Assembly: GCF_000296215.2 (NCBI RefSeq)
Contig: NZ_CP013949.1
Location: forward strand, 4,209,501-4,273,500
Direction of reading: 5' to 3'
DNA length: 64,000 bases
Origin: Bradyrhizobium sp. CCGE-LA001
GTDB taxonomy: Bacteria; Pseudomonadota; Alphaproteobacteria; Rhizobiales; Xanthobacteraceae
In this document: positions 53,667 through 63,482 of the stretch, one piece after another
Layout: every line of letters begins with the position of its first letter
Position numbering within the stretch: position 1 is the first letter of the stretch
The notes under the pieces: generated by a model
Seen by the model: the letters and a program-made list of their open reading frames with translations, nothing else
What the model was told of the DNA's origin: nothing
Databases searched by the model: none
Translations under genes and position numbers: made by a program

Positions 53667-53999
53667 ATGATCAAAGCGCGGACCGCCAAATTTCAGATCG
53701 GACAGGTCGTGCGCCACCGGATCTTTTCGTTCCGGGGCGTGATTTTCGACATCGATCCGGAATTCAACAACACCGAGGAGTGGTGGCTGTCGATTCCCGA
53801 GGAGGTGCGGCCCCACAAGGACCAGCCGTTCTACCACCTGCTCGCGGAGAACGCTGAGTCCGAATACGTCGCCTATGTCTCCGAGCAGAACCTGTTGCCC
53901 GACGATTCCGGCGAGCCGGTCCGGCATTCCCAGGTTGCCGAGATCTTCATCAAGGACAAGGCCGGCGGCTATCGCCCGCGCAATCCGTCGCTGAACTGA
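53667..53999 (+). CDS. hspQ: HspQ heat-shock protein (YccV-like)
   Basis: A 110-residue HspQ/YccV homologue (E. coli 105). FQIGQVVRHRIFSFRGVIFD and FYHLLAENAESEYVAYVSEQ are the family blocks. In enteric bacteria HspQ is a hemimethylated-DNA-binding protein and a specificity factor that speeds Lon degradation of substrates. It is followed by a terminator shared with the convergent IalB-like gene. Confidence 0.94.
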   Translation: MIKARTAKFQIGQVVRHRIFSFRGVIFDIDPEFNNTEEWWLSIPEEVRPHKDQPFYHLLAENAESEYVAYVSEQNLLPDDSGEPVRHSQVAEIFIKDKAGGYRPRNPSLN

Positions 54000-54022
54000 T
54001 CGTCGCCGATCATCGGCCAGCA

Positions 54023-54055
54023 AAAAAGGCGCTCGAACAGAGCGCCTTTTTCTTG
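54023..54055. terminator. Bidirectional rho-independent terminator
   Basis: AAAAAGGCGCT (54023-54033) pairs with AGCGCCTTTTT (54041-54051) over 11 bp with a 7-nt loop; T-runs follow on both strands. It lies between hspQ and the convergent IalB-like gene. Confidence 0.92.
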
Positions 54056-54074
54056 TTCGGGACTTTGGCCCCGA

Positions 54075-54899
54075 TCACTTCTGAGCGGTCGGAGGTGCGC
54101 CAGGCGCGCCACCCTGCTGCTCGAGCTTCTTGCGCTGCTCGTCGGCCTTCTTCTGAAGCTCTTCCTGGAGCTTCTTCTGGGTTTCCTCGAACACCTTCGG
54201 ATCGGTCGGCGGACCGTCATAGGCCTTCTGGAATTCACCGGCGAGCGGCAGCGGCAGGGTCAGCGGCGCGCCGTTGGCATTGATCGCCTGGACAACGAGA
54301 TTCTGACCCTTCTTCATGTTGTTGATGAGCTCGGGCGTGGCCTCGTAGTCCGACATACAGCCGTTCTGGAAGCAGATCACATAAGGCTGCTGCAGCGGCG
54401 CATTGCTGTCCACGATGATGCGGGTGCCGTGCACGAGCTGCATGCCGAGCGGCAGCGTCACGCGCAGAATCTTCTTGGGCTCGCCTTCGGGCTCGATGAT
54501 CACGGCGGCGATGACCGGCTGGCCCGATTCGATGCGGCCGTCCTTGCCGGTGAAGCAGACCTGCTTGGCGTTGGCGTCCTGACCCTTCAGGCAGAACTTG
54601 GTCCAGGGGGCGTAGATCAGCTGGATCTGCTGATCGGCCGGCTGGGCTGCGCCCTGCTGCTGGCCGCCCTGGGCCGGAGCCGGCTGGGCCTGCGGAGACG
54701 CGGCGGGCGCCGGAGCCTTGGGAGCGGCCTTCGGCGGCGCAGCTTTCGGGGCCGGAGTCGCCTTGGGCGCAGGCGCGCCGGGAGCCGGTGCGGGAGCTTG
54801 GGCTTCAGCGGCAAACGGGACGACCAACGCCGTCGCCGTCAACAGGGCGAGAAGTCGCCCGCGCGGCCGGACGGACGCGGCCAAATAACGGAAATTCAT
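54075..54899 (-). CDS. IalB-family exported protein with Pro/Ala linker and coiled-coil tail
   Basis: A 274-residue exported protein. Signal peptide (LLALLTATALVVPFAAEAQA); Pro/Ala/Lys linker (about residues 35-90); invasion-associated locus B domain (WTKFCLKGQDANAKQVCFTG, then RVTLPLGMQLVHGTRI and VICFQNGCMSDYEATPEL) with four Cys that probably form two disulfides; charged coiled-coil tail rich in Lys/Glu/Gln. IalB aids Bartonella entry into red cells; in free-living relatives the role is likely envelope maintenance. Confidence 0.85.
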   Translation of the reverse strand: MNFRYLAASVRPRGRLLALLTATALVVPFAAEAQAPAPAPGAPAPKATPAPKAAPPKAAPKAPAPAASPQAQPAPAQGGQQQGAAQPADQQIQLIYAPWTKFCLKGQDANAKQVCFTGKDGRIESGQPVIAAVIIEPEGEPKKILRVTLPLGMQLVHGTRIIVDSNAPLQQPYVICFQNGCMSDYEATPELINNMKKGQNLVVQAINANGAPLTLPLPLAGEFQKAYDGPPTDPKVFEETQKKLQEELQKKADEQRKKLEQQGGAPGAPPTAQK

Positions 54900-55159
54900 T
54901 GCGGAAAACCCTTTCTGAACGGGAAGTGCCCGAACCGCTCCGAAGCGCCGAACCGAGCCGCCTGGGCGCGGCTCTCTCCCCGTCAATTGAGGCGGATAAG
55001 TGACGGGCTCGGCGCTCTTGCGCGATTGGGTGCCTTCTTAGCGTGGCCGACGAAAAGATCAATGCCGACAGGCGCCTTTGGCCACATCCTGCGCTGCGCC
55101 CAGGGAAATTCCCTGTGATAGGATTTAGGCCCCGCCGGTCCTCGAATCAGCGTGTGCCG

Positions 55160-57016
55160 ATGTTCATGTTCCAGCGCCTCGTCGAGGGCCCCGGATTACG
55201 CCTTTGTCGTCTCGTCCCGACCCTCGTTCTGGCTCTCGTCGTCGGGCTTTCGGCAGACGGCGCGCGGGCCGCGCAAGCCCACGCCATTGCCATGCACGGC
55301 AAGCCGGCGATGCCGGCCGATTTCACCCACATGCCCTACGCCAATCCGCAAGCCCCGAAGGGCGGCCGCATGACCTGGGGCATTCTCGGCACCTTCGACA
55401 GCCTCAACCCCTTCATCGTCAGGGGATTGGCGGTGCAGCAGATGCGGAGCTACGTGTTCGAGAGCCTGCTCGCGCGCGGCCAGGACGAGCCGTTCACGCT
55501 CTACGGCCTGCTCGCCAGGACCGTCGAAACCGACGACGACCGCACCTTCGTCACCTTCCGCCTCGATCCCCGCGCCCGCTTCTCCGATGGCAAGCCTGTG
55601 CTGGCCCAGGACGTGCTGTTCTCCTGGCAGCTCCTGCGCGACCACGGCCGCCCCAATCACCGCCAATACTACGCCAAGATCGCAAAGGCCGAGGCAACCG
55701 ATCCCCTCACCGTCCGCTTCGACCTCACCGGCGCCAATGACCGCGAGCTGCCGCTGATCCTCGGCCTGATGCCGATTCTGCCGAAGCACGCGATCGACAT
55801 CGCGACATTCGAGGAGACGACGTTGGCGGCCCCGGTCGGCTCGGGCCCCTATCGTGTCACGGCCGTGAAGGCTGGCGCCAGCGTGACGCTCATGCGCAAT
55901 CCGGACTATTGGGGCCTCGATCTGCCGATCAATCGCGGGCTCTACAATTTCGACGAGATCAGGCTCGATTATTTTCGCGAGGCCAATGGTCAGTTCGAAG
56001 CGTTCAAGCGCGGCCTCTATGATTTCCGTGTCGAGTATGAGCCGCTACGCTGGCACGACGGCTATGATTTTCCAGCCGCGCGAAGCGGCGAGGTGATCCG
56101 CGACACCGTCAAGCCCGGCGTGCCGCAGCCGTCCGAATTCCTGGTGTTCAACACCCGCCGTCCGATCTTCGCCGACATCCGCGTGCGCAAGGCGCTGACG
56201 CTGTTGTTCGATTTCGAGCTGGTCAACCGCAACTATTTCTTCGGTCTCTATTCGCGCGTCGCCGGCTATTTCGCCGGCTCGGAGCTGTCGGCCTATGGCC
56301 GCCCTGCGGATGCGCGCGAGCGCGAGCTGCTGAAGCCCTTCGCCGCGCAAATGCCGCCCGACATCATGGACGGCAGCTACCGCCTGCCGGTCACCGACGG
56401 CTCGGGGCGTGACCGCACCACGCTGCGCGCCGCGCTGAAACTGTTGTCGGAGGCTGGCTACGATCTCGATGGAACCGTGCTGCGCAATCGCGCGACCAAG
56501 GCGCCCTTCACCTTCGAGATCATGGTCACGACGCGCGACCAGGAGCGCATCGCGCTCGCCTTCCAGCGCGACCTCAAGCGCGCCGGCATCGAGCTGGCCG
56601 TGCGCTCGGTCGATCCCGTGCAGTTCGACCAACGCCGGCTCGCCTACGAGTTCGACATGATCCAGAACCGCTGGGACCAGTCGCTGTCGCCCGGCAACGA
56701 GCAGTCTTTCTATTGGGGCAGCGCCGCCGCCGACAATCCGGGCACCCGCAACTACATGGGCGCCAGGGATGGCGCGGTCGATGCCATGATCGCCGCGCTC
56801 TTGGAGGCCCGTGAACATACGGATTTCGTCTCGGCGGTGCGGGCGCTCGACCGCGCCTTGATCGCCGGCTTCTACACAATCCCCCTGTTTAACGTATCCG
56901 AGCAATGGATCGCGCGCTGGAATCGGATAGAACGGCCCAAGGCCACTTCGTTGTCCGGCTATTTGCCGGAGACCTGGTGGTCGAAGGAGCCGCCGCAAGC
57001 TCATCAAGCAAAGTGA
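55160..57016 (+). CDS. YejA-like periplasmic binding protein (SBP family 5)
   Basis: A 618-residue solute-binding protein with a Sec signal (LVPTLVLALVVGLSADGARA). YejA-type features include GKPAMPADFTHMPYANPQAP, GRMTWGILGTFDSLNPFIV and NRWDQSLSPGNEQSFYWGS. In other proteobacteria YejA works with YejBEF to take up peptides such as microcin C or signalling molecules. No yejBEF genes are next to it. The start codon is chosen from the signal peptide; no clear ribosome-binding site precedes it. It runs 4 bp before the AMP-binding gene. Confidence 0.9.
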   Translation: MFMFQRLVEGPGLRLCRLVPTLVLALVVGLSADGARAAQAHAIAMHGKPAMPADFTHMPYANPQAPKGGRMTWGILGTFDSLNPFIVRGLAVQQMRSYVFESLLARGQDEPFTLYGLLARTVETDDDRTFVTFRLDPRARFSDGKPVLAQDVLFSWQLLRDHGRPNHRQYYAKIAKAEATDPLTVRFDLTGANDRELPLILGLMPILPKHAIDIATFEETTLAAPVGSGPYRVTAVKAGASVTLMRNPDYWGLDLPINRGLYNFDEIRLDYFREANGQFEAFKRGLYDFRVEYEPLRWHDGYDFPAARSGEVIRDTVKPGVPQPSEFLVFNTRRPIFADIRVRKALTLLFDFELVNRNYFFGLYSRVAGYFAGSELSAYGRPADARERELLKPFAAQMPPDIMDGSYRLPVTDGSGRDRTTLRAALKLLSEAGYDLDGTVLRNRATKAPFTFEIMVTTRDQERIALAFQRDLKRAGIELAVRSVDPVQFDQRRLAYEFDMIQNRWDQSLSPGNEQSFYWGSAAADNPGTRNYMGARDGAVDAMIAALLEAREHTDFVSAVRALDRALIAGFYTIPLFNVSEQWIARWNRIERPKATSLSGYLPETWWSKEPPQAHQAK

Positions 57017-57020
57017 CGCC

Positions 57021-58523
57021 GTGAACCAGCCAGCCGTATCGCCGACGCTCGACACGCTGTTTCAGCGCACGCTGACCCGGCAGCCGCACGCGCCGGCTCT
57101 GCTCGATCCGCTCAACAAGGCGCGCGTGACCGGGCACCAGCCACGGCGCATGACTTATGCCGAGGCGGATACGGCCATCGAGGCGCTGTCGGCGCATTTC
57201 GTCGAATCGGGCCTGCCGGCCAATTCTGTCATCGCGATCCAGCTGCCCAATACGGTCGAGTTCGTGCTGACCGTGCTCGCCGCCCATCGCGCCGGCCTCG
57301 TCGTCGCCGTGCTGCCGCTGCTGTGGCGGCATGCGGAACTGACCGCCGCGCTCAACCGCACCGCCGCGCGCGCCATCGTCACCACGAGCACGGTCGACGG
57401 CGTCAGCTATGCCGATCTTGCCATGCATGCGGCCGCCGAGGCCTTCTCGATCCGTCACGTCTGCGGCTTCGGCAGAGATCTGCCGGAGGGCATGGCATCG
57501 CTCGACGACGTGCTGGCGTGCCCGCCCGGGGCCACGCGCGCCGTGATCCAGGACGGCCGCAAGGCGGCGATGATCTCCTTCGACGTCACGGCCGAAGGTT
57601 TTCGTCCGGTGCCGCGGCCGCATTTCAGCCTGATCGCGGGTGGCCTGGCGATGTCGCTGGAAGCCGACGTCAAGCAGGGCGCGACCGTGATGGCCGCGTT
57701 CGCGCCGATGTCGTTCGCGGGGCTGGCCTCCTCGCTCGCGGTGTGGCTGCTCTCGGGCGGCACGCTGGCGCTGCATCATCCGTTCGAGAGCGAGGTGCTG
57801 GAGCAGCAGATCACCGAGCACGAATGCGACGTGCTGATCGCACCCGCGCAGCTCGCACTGCGGCTCGGCGATGCCGACCTCGCCGCCCGGATGCCGACCT
57901 TGCGCAACGTCATCGGGCTGTGGCGTGCGCCCGAGCAGGTCGCCGCAAGCGATGCCTGGATCGCCCCGCACGCGCCGCTGACCGACGTCTATCTGTTCGG
58001 TGAGGCTGGCCTGTTCGGCGCCCGCCGCGGCGAGGACGGCATGCCGGTTGCGGTGATGCCGGGGCCGCACGGCGCGCCGCGCGAGCAGTCCGGGTCCTCG
58101 ATCGCCGGCGAGATCCTGCTGACGCCGAAGGGCACGCTTGGCCTGCGCGGGCCGATGGCGCCGATCGCGGCCTACGCGCCGCCGCAGCCGATCGGCGAGG
58201 CCCTGATCGCGCAGCCGCCGCGCGACTGTGTCGACACCGGCTATGCCGCCCGGATCGATCGTCCGAGCGGGGCGATCTGCATCACTGCGCCGCCTTCCGG
58301 CATCATGGCCGTCGGCGGCTATCGCTTCCTGTCCAACGATCTCCAGGAATGGGCTCGCCGGCTCGGCCAGGGTGCGCTGCTCACCGCCCTGCCCGACCGC
58401 CTCTCCGGCCACCGGCTGGCGGGACGGGCCCAGGACAATGCCCGCGCCCGCGAAGCGCTGAGCGAGCTTGGGCTTAACCCCCTGATGGTCGAGGCCTTTC
58501 GCGACCGCTCCGGCCCTGCCTGA
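57021..58523 (+). CDS. Degenerate AMP-binding (ANL) superfamily protein
   Basis: A 500-residue protein with the overall ANL pattern (RMTYAEADTAIEALSAHFVE; SVIAIQLPNTVEFVLTVLAAHRAG; FAPMSFAGLASSLAVWLLSG). The phosphate-binding loop, normally TSGTTGxPKG, is replaced by ISFDVTAEGFRPVP, and the aryl/acyl pocket motif YG.TE is replaced by VYLFGEAG. The C-terminal lid lacks the catalytic Lys context. Adenylation is therefore doubtful. The start codon is GTG. It follows the YejA-like gene by 4 bp and is probably co-transcribed with it. Confidence 0.78.
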   Translation: MNQPAVSPTLDTLFQRTLTRQPHAPALLDPLNKARVTGHQPRRMTYAEADTAIEALSAHFVESGLPANSVIAIQLPNTVEFVLTVLAAHRAGLVVAVLPLLWRHAELTAALNRTAARAIVTTSTVDGVSYADLAMHAAAEAFSIRHVCGFGRDLPEGMASLDDVLACPPGATRAVIQDGRKAAMISFDVTAEGFRPVPRPHFSLIAGGLAMSLEADVKQGATVMAAFAPMSFAGLASSLAVWLLSGGTLALHHPFESEVLEQQITEHECDVLIAPAQLALRLGDADLAARMPTLRNVIGLWRAPEQVAASDAWIAPHAPLTDVYLFGEAGLFGARRGEDGMPVAVMPGPHGAPREQSGSSIAGEILLTPKGTLGLRGPMAPIAAYAPPQPIGEALIAQPPRDCVDTGYAARIDRPSGAICITAPPSGIMAVGGYRFLSNDLQEWARRLGQGALLTALPDRLSGHRLAGRAQDNARAREALSELGLNPLMVEAFRDRSGPA

Positions 58524-58608
58524 CCGCAGTTTCGAGGGATACGTTGACGCCGCATTAAGGCGGTCGATCTAGATTGCGCGGAACCTGTTGCGTGATCAGA
58601 GCTTCTTA

Positions 58609-59832
58609 ATGTCCCAGGCGGGTCCGATCCTGTTTGTGTCCAATACCGAGCGCCCCGCCTTCATCGCGGCGCTGGACGAGGCCCGGCTCTTTCCCGTGGT
58701 CGACACCGACTGGGCCAGCGCCGCGCGCGCCGTCGAGCAAGTGCAGCCGGCAGCCGTTCTCGCCGCGATGTCCGGCGGGCACGAGCCGCACATCGCCGTC
58801 TTCGCCAAGAAGATCGCCGGCCAGTCGCCCTATCTTCCCTTCGTCGCGATGGATGCTGCGGTGCCGCTGCCTCCCAACGCCCTGCCCTTCGCCACACGCG
58901 GCGGCACGCCCGATCGCCTGGTCGCGCGGCTGCGCGCCGCGCTGCGCGTGCGCACCCTTCATGCCACTGTGCTGCGCCGGCTGCCTGAAGTGACTGTCAC
59001 GCTGCCGCAGGCCGATCCCGCGCGCGATGCCACCGTGCTGCTGATCGGCCGCGGCGCGGCCTATCCTGCGCTCTCGGTGGCGCTCGGCGAACGCGTCGGC
59101 GTCATCGGCGCACTCTCGATCGAGGCCGCCGCAAAGCATCTCAACACCCGCGACCTCGACGGCGTCGTGCTCGCCGAAGGTTTCACGGCGCGCGTTACCG
59201 ACGCTTTCCTGACCGTGCTCGCCGAGGACACCCGCTTCCGCAACCTGCCCGTCGTCGTCACCGCGCACCAGCTCGCGCAGAGCTACGATCTGCCCAATCT
59301 CGAACTGATCGCGGGCGAGCCGGCAAAGATCGCCGCCAATGCCCTGCCGCTGATCCGCCAGCATGCGATGGAAGCGCAGCTGAGCCGCACGCTGCGCTCA
59401 ATCGATGCCGGCGGCTGGCTCGACCCGCGCAGCGGCCTGCTCACGGTGGAAGCCTTCGCCCGCGATTTCGCCAAGGCGGTCGAGCAGACGCTCGCCCGCG
59501 GCGGCGGCCTCTCCGTCGCCCGCTTCGCCTTCGATCCCAACAATCCCCGCGCCCAGCTCGATGCCGCGCGCATCCTCAGCCGCCTGATGCGTCAAATGGA
59601 TTTCGGCACGGCGCAGAAGGATGGCTCGGTGATCGTGGTGTTCGCGGAGACCGACTTCCGCACGGCCCACATGATCGCCCGCCGCCTCTCCGCTGTGATG
59701 CGGCACACCTCGAACGGCAAGCACGAGATGCGCAGCGATCCCGTCGTCAGCGTGGACTCGCTGTCGCCGTCGGATACGGCGAGGTCGCTGCTTGCGCGCC
59801 TGTCGGCGGACGCCTCGAGGGCGGCGTCGTAG
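58609..59832 (+). CDS. Receiver-like protein with a degenerate GGDEF-type domain
   Basis: A 407-residue protein. The N-terminal third (GPILFVSNTERPAFIAALDE) and the middle (DATVLLIGRGAAYPALSVAL) look like two receiver-type folds without clear phospho-Asp residues. The C-terminal 150 residues follow the GGDEF fold: WLDPRSGLLTVEAFARDFAKA corresponds to the D-x-LTGLxNR segment, but the GGDEF signature itself reads DGSVIVVFAET. It should not make c-di-GMP; a nucleotide-sensing or scaffold role is possible. ATG at 58609 is preferred to an upstream TTG. Confidence 0.75.
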   Translation: MSQAGPILFVSNTERPAFIAALDEARLFPVVDTDWASAARAVEQVQPAAVLAAMSGGHEPHIAVFAKKIAGQSPYLPFVAMDAAVPLPPNALPFATRGGTPDRLVARLRAALRVRTLHATVLRRLPEVTVTLPQADPARDATVLLIGRGAAYPALSVALGERVGVIGALSIEAAAKHLNTRDLDGVVLAEGFTARVTDAFLTVLAEDTRFRNLPVVVTAHQLAQSYDLPNLELIAGEPAKIAANALPLIRQHAMEAQLSRTLRSIDAGGWLDPRSGLLTVEAFARDFAKAVEQTLARGGGLSVARFAFDPNNPRAQLDAARILSRLMRQMDFGTAQKDGSVIVVFAETDFRTAHMIARRLSAVMRHTSNGKHEMRSDPVVSVDSLSPSDTARSLLARLSADASRAAS

Positions 59833-59860
59833 TTTTCTTGCACACGGCTGCAACAAACAC

Positions 59861-59947
59861 CGTCATTGCGAGCGAAGCGAAGCAATCCAGACTGCCTCAA
59901 CGGAAAGATTCTGGATTGCTTCGTCGCGAGAGCTCCTCGCAATGACG
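59861..59947. repeat. Palindromic intergenic repeat, family A copy 2
   Basis: The unit begins CGTCATTGCGAGCGAAGCGA and ends GCTCCTCGCAATGACG; inside, GAAGCAATCCAGA and TCTGGATTGCTTC are inverted halves. It matches the copy at 45930-46047. It lies between convergent genes. Confidence 0.85.
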
Positions 59948-59963
59948 CGGTGAGAACGGGGGC

Positions 59964-62900
59964 CTACGCCGCCTTCTTGCTCTCGGCGAGCTGCGCCAGC
60001 TGACGCATGATCTCGGTCGTGCCCGCGAGCCGCTCTTCCGGCGTTTCCCAGTCCTGCAGGAACACCACCTTCATGTCGGGCCGCACCTTGGCAGCCTGGC
60101 CGTGGCTGCGGATGAAAGTCACGAGGCGATCGGGATAGGCGAAGGAATTGTCGCGGAAGACGATGACGGCGCCCTTCGGGCCGGCGTCGATCTTCTCGAC
60201 ATTGGCCCGGCGGCAGAACGCCTTGATCGCGGCGACCTTGAAGAGATAGCGCACCTCGTCGGGCAGCACGCCGAACCGGTCGCGCATCTCGGCGCCAAAG
60301 TTCTCGATCTCCTCCTCGGTGTCGAGATCGGCGAGGCGCCGGTACAGCGACAGCCGCACCGAGAGGTCGCTGACGTAATCCTCGGGGATGAGCACCGGCA
60401 TGCCGATAGTGATCTGCGGCGACCAGCGGTCGGCGGCGGGCTCGGACACGCCAGCCTTGAGGTTGACGATCGCCTCCTCCAGCATCGATTGATAGAGCTC
60501 GAAGCCGACTTCCTTGATGTGGCCGGACTGCTCCTCGCCGAGCAGATTGCCGGCGCCGCGGATGTCGAGGTCGTGCGAGGCGAGCTGGAAGCCGGCGCCC
60601 AGCGTCTCCAGCGATTGCAGCACCATGAGCCGGCGCTCGGCCTGCGCCGTGATCTTCTGCTGCGCCGGCAGCGTGAACAGCGCATAGGCGCGCAGCTTGG
60701 AGCGGCCGACGCGGCCGCGGAGCTGATAGAGCTGCGCGAGGCCGAACATGTCGGCACGGTGCACGATCAGCGTGTTGGCGTTGGGGATGTCGAGGCCGGA
60801 CTCGACAATTGTGGTCGACAGCAGGATGTCGAACTTGCCGTCGTAGAACGCCGTCATGATGTCCTCGATCACCGCAGGCGGCATCTGCCCGTGCGCGACC
60901 GCGACCTTCATCTCCGGCACGTTCTTGTCGAGGAAGTCCTTGACCTCGGCGAGGTCGTCGATGCGCGGCACCACGTAGAACGCCTGGCCACCGCGATAGC
61001 GCTCGCGCAAGAGCGCCTCGCGGATCATTAGGGGATCATGCGGGGCGACGAAGGTGCGCACCGCGAGGCGGTCGACCGGCGGCGAGGCGATGATCGAGAG
61101 CTCGCGCACGCCGGTCAGCGCCAATTGCAGCGTGCGCGGGATCGGCGTCGCCGACAGCGTCAGCACGTGCACCTCGGAGCGTAGCGCCTTCAACCGCTCC
61201 TTGTGGGTGACGCCGAAATGTTGCTCCTCGTCGACGATGACGAGGCCGAGATCACGGAATTTGATGGCCTTGCCGAGCAGCGCGTGGGTGCCGACGACGA
61301 TATCGACCGAGCCGTCGGCGATGCCCTTCTTGACCTGGTTCAGCTCCTTGGTCGCGATCAGCCGCGAGGCCTGGGCCACATTCACCGGAAATCCCTTGAA
61401 GCGCTCGGTGAAGGTTTTCGCGTGCTGGCGCGCGAGCAGCGTGGTCGGCACCACGACCGCAACCTGCTTGCCTTCGAGCGCAACGGCAAAAGCCGCGCGG
61501 AGAGCAACCTCGGTCTTGCCGAAGCCGACGTCGCCGCAGATCAGGCGGTCCATCGGACGGCCGAGCTCGAGGTCTTTCAGGGTGGATTCGATGGCCCCTA
61601 ACTGATCCTCGGTCTCGTCATAGGGGAAACGTGCGCAGAACTCGTCATAGAGGCCTTGCTGCACCGGCAGCTTGGGTGCCTCGTGCAAATGGCGCGCGGC
61701 AGCGATCTTGATCAGCTCGCCCGCGATCTCGCGGATGCGGTTCTTCAGCTTCGCCTTGCGGGTCTGCCAGCCGCTGCCGCCGAGACGATCGAGCTCCACC
61801 GTGGTCTGGTCGGAACCGTAGCGGGACAGCAGCTCGATGTTCTCGACGGGCAGGAACAGCTTCGTCTCGGCGGCGTAATGCAGCTCGAGGCAGTCATGCG
61901 GTGCGCCGGCGACGTCGAGCGTTTGCAGGCCGATGAAGCGGCCGATACCGTGATCGACGTGGACGACGATGTCGCCGGCCGTAAGGCTCGTCACCTCCGA
62001 GATGAAATTGTCGAGCTTGCGGCTGGCCTTGCGCGGCCGCACGAGGCGGTCGCCGAGAATGTCCTGCTCGCTGATGAGCGCGATCTCGTCGGTCTCGAAG
62101 CCGCTTTCGAGGCCGAGCACGGCGAGCATGGTCTCGTTGCGGGGCGTCGCCTGCACCGTCCGCCAGCTGTTGACGCTGGTGGTGTGGGCCAGCTTGTGGT
62201 CGCGCAGCATCGAAGTCATGCGGTCGCGCGAGCCTTCGGTCCACAGCGCGATCACGACTTTCTTGCGCTGGGCCTGCAGGCCCATCACATGTGCAACGAC
62301 GGATTCGAACACGTTGACCGTGGTGTCGTTGCGCTCCGGCGCAAAGTCGCGGCCCTTGCGCGCACCGGCATCGACGACGCTGGTGCCATCGGTCGGCACC
62401 GAGAACGGCGTCAGCCGCGCCAGCGGGATATCGCCGAGGCGCCTGCCCCACTCCTCCTCGGTCAGATAAAGCCGATCGGGCGGCAGCGGCTTGTAGATCG
62501 CGCCGCCACCGGGATGCTCCATCGCCTCGCGGCGCGCCTGGTAATAGTCGAGGATCTGCTTGAAGCGCTCGCGCACGGCGTCCTCGGCCTGCGGCTCGAT
62601 CGCGACCACTGCGCCTTGCAGATAGTCGAACAGCGTGTCCATTCGGTCCTGGAACAGCGGCAACCAGTGCTCCATGCCGGGATGGCGGCGGCCTTCGCTG
62701 ACAGCCTCGTACAGCGCATCGTCGCGCTCGGGCGCGCCGAACTCGGCGACATAGCCCATGCGGAAACGGCGGATGGTGTCGGTCACCAATTGGAATTCGG
62801 AGACCGGCACGAGATCGAGCGAGCGCATGTCGAGCAGCGTGCGCTGCGTCTCCGCGTCGAACGAGCGGATCGATTCCAGGCTGTCGCCGAAGAAGTCGAA

Positions 62901-63482
62901 CCGCACGGGCTGCTCGAGGCCGGCCGGAAACAGATCCAAAATGCCGCCGCGCACCGCGTATTCGCCGGGCTCGCGCACAGTCGAGGAGCGGTTGTAGCCG
63001 TTGTGCTCGAGCCAGGCGACAACGGTGTCCATCGGCACCACATTGCCCGGCGCGACCGACAGCGCCTGCGCCGCGACGAGCTCGCGCGCGGGCACGCGTT
63101 GCACCACGGCATTCACCGTGGTCAGCACGATCAGCGGCTTGTCGCTGCCGGTGAGCGAGGCCAGCCGCGCCAGCGTGGTCAGGCGCTGGGCCAGGATGCC
63201 GCCATGCGGCGAGACGCGGTCATAGGGCTGGCAATCCCACGCCGGGAAGGTCAGCACCGGCAGATCGGGCGCGAAGAAGCGCAAGGCGCGTTCGAGCGAT
63301 TGCATCCGCGAACCATCGCGGCAGACCACGGCAAGACTGACCGCGGGCTTCTTCGGCCGCGCCGCGATGGCGCGGGCGAGATCGGAGACGACGAGGCCCT
63401 CTGCGCCCTCGGCGACATTGGCAAGCGTCAGCGCACGGCCGGGCGTCAGCAGCTCGGCCGGAGATTTCATGCCCTGCTTCAT
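59964..63482 (-). CDS. mfd: Transcription-repair coupling factor
   Basis: The 1172-residue protein has the Mfd architecture: UvrB-homology module at the N-terminus, RNA-polymerase interaction domain (DIVVHVDHGIGRFIGLQTLD), a RecG-like helicase (Walker A GDVGFGKTEVALRAAFA, Walker B VIVDEEQHFGVTHKE, motif III TLSATPIPRTL, motif VI QLRGRVGRSKLRAYA) and a C-terminal TRCF domain. It displaces stalled RNA polymerase and recruits UvrA. The ATG overlaps the sdhE stop by 4 nt (ATGA). Confidence 0.97.
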   Translation of the reverse strand: MKQGMKSPAELLTPGRALTLANVAEGAEGLVVSDLARAIAARPKKPAVSLAVVCRDGSRMQSLERALRFFAPDLPVLTFPAWDCQPYDRVSPHGGILAQRLTTLARLASLTGSDKPLIVLTTVNAVVQRVPARELVAAQALSVAPGNVVPMDTVVAWLEHNGYNRSSTVREPGEYAVRGGILDLFPAGLEQPVRFDFFGDSLESIRSFDAETQRTLLDMRSLDLVPVSEFQLVTDTIRRFRMGYVAEFGAPERDDALYEAVSEGRRHPGMEHWLPLFQDRMDTLFDYLQGAVVAIEPQAEDAVRERFKQILDYYQARREAMEHPGGGAIYKPLPPDRLYLTEEEWGRRLGDIPLARLTPFSVPTDGTSVVDAGARKGRDFAPERNDTTVNVFESVVAHVMGLQAQRKKVVIALWTEGSRDRMTSMLRDHKLAHTTSVNSWRTVQATPRNETMLAVLGLESGFETDEIALISEQDILGDRLVRPRKASRKLDNFISEVTSLTAGDIVVHVDHGIGRFIGLQTLDVAGAPHDCLELHYAAETKLFLPVENIELLSRYGSDQTTVELDRLGGSGWQTRKAKLKNRIREIAGELIKIAAARHLHEAPKLPVQQGLYDEFCARFPYDETEDQLGAIESTLKDLELGRPMDRLICGDVGFGKTEVALRAAFAVALEGKQVAVVVPTTLLARQHAKTFTERFKGFPVNVAQASRLIATKELNQVKKGIADGSVDIVVGTHALLGKAIKFRDLGLVIVDEEQHFGVTHKERLKALRSEVHVLTLSATPIPRTLQLALTGVRELSIIASPPVDRLAVRTFVAPHDPLMIREALLRERYRGGQAFYVVPRIDDLAEVKDFLDKNVPEMKVAVAHGQMPPAVIEDIMTAFYDGKFDILLSTTIVESGLDIPNANTLIVHRADMFGLAQLYQLRGRVGRSKLRAYALFTLPAQQKITAQAERRLMVLQSLETLGAGFQLASHDLDIRGAGNLLGEEQSGHIKEVGFELYQSMLEEAIVNLKAGVSEPAADRWSPQITIGMPVLIPEDYVSDLSVRLSLYRRLADLDTEEEIENFGAEMRDRFGVLPDEVRYLFKVAAIKAFCRRANVEKIDAGPKGAVIVFRDNSFAYPDRLVTFIRSHGQAAKVRPDMKVVFLQDWETPEERLAGTTEIMRQLAQLAESKKAA

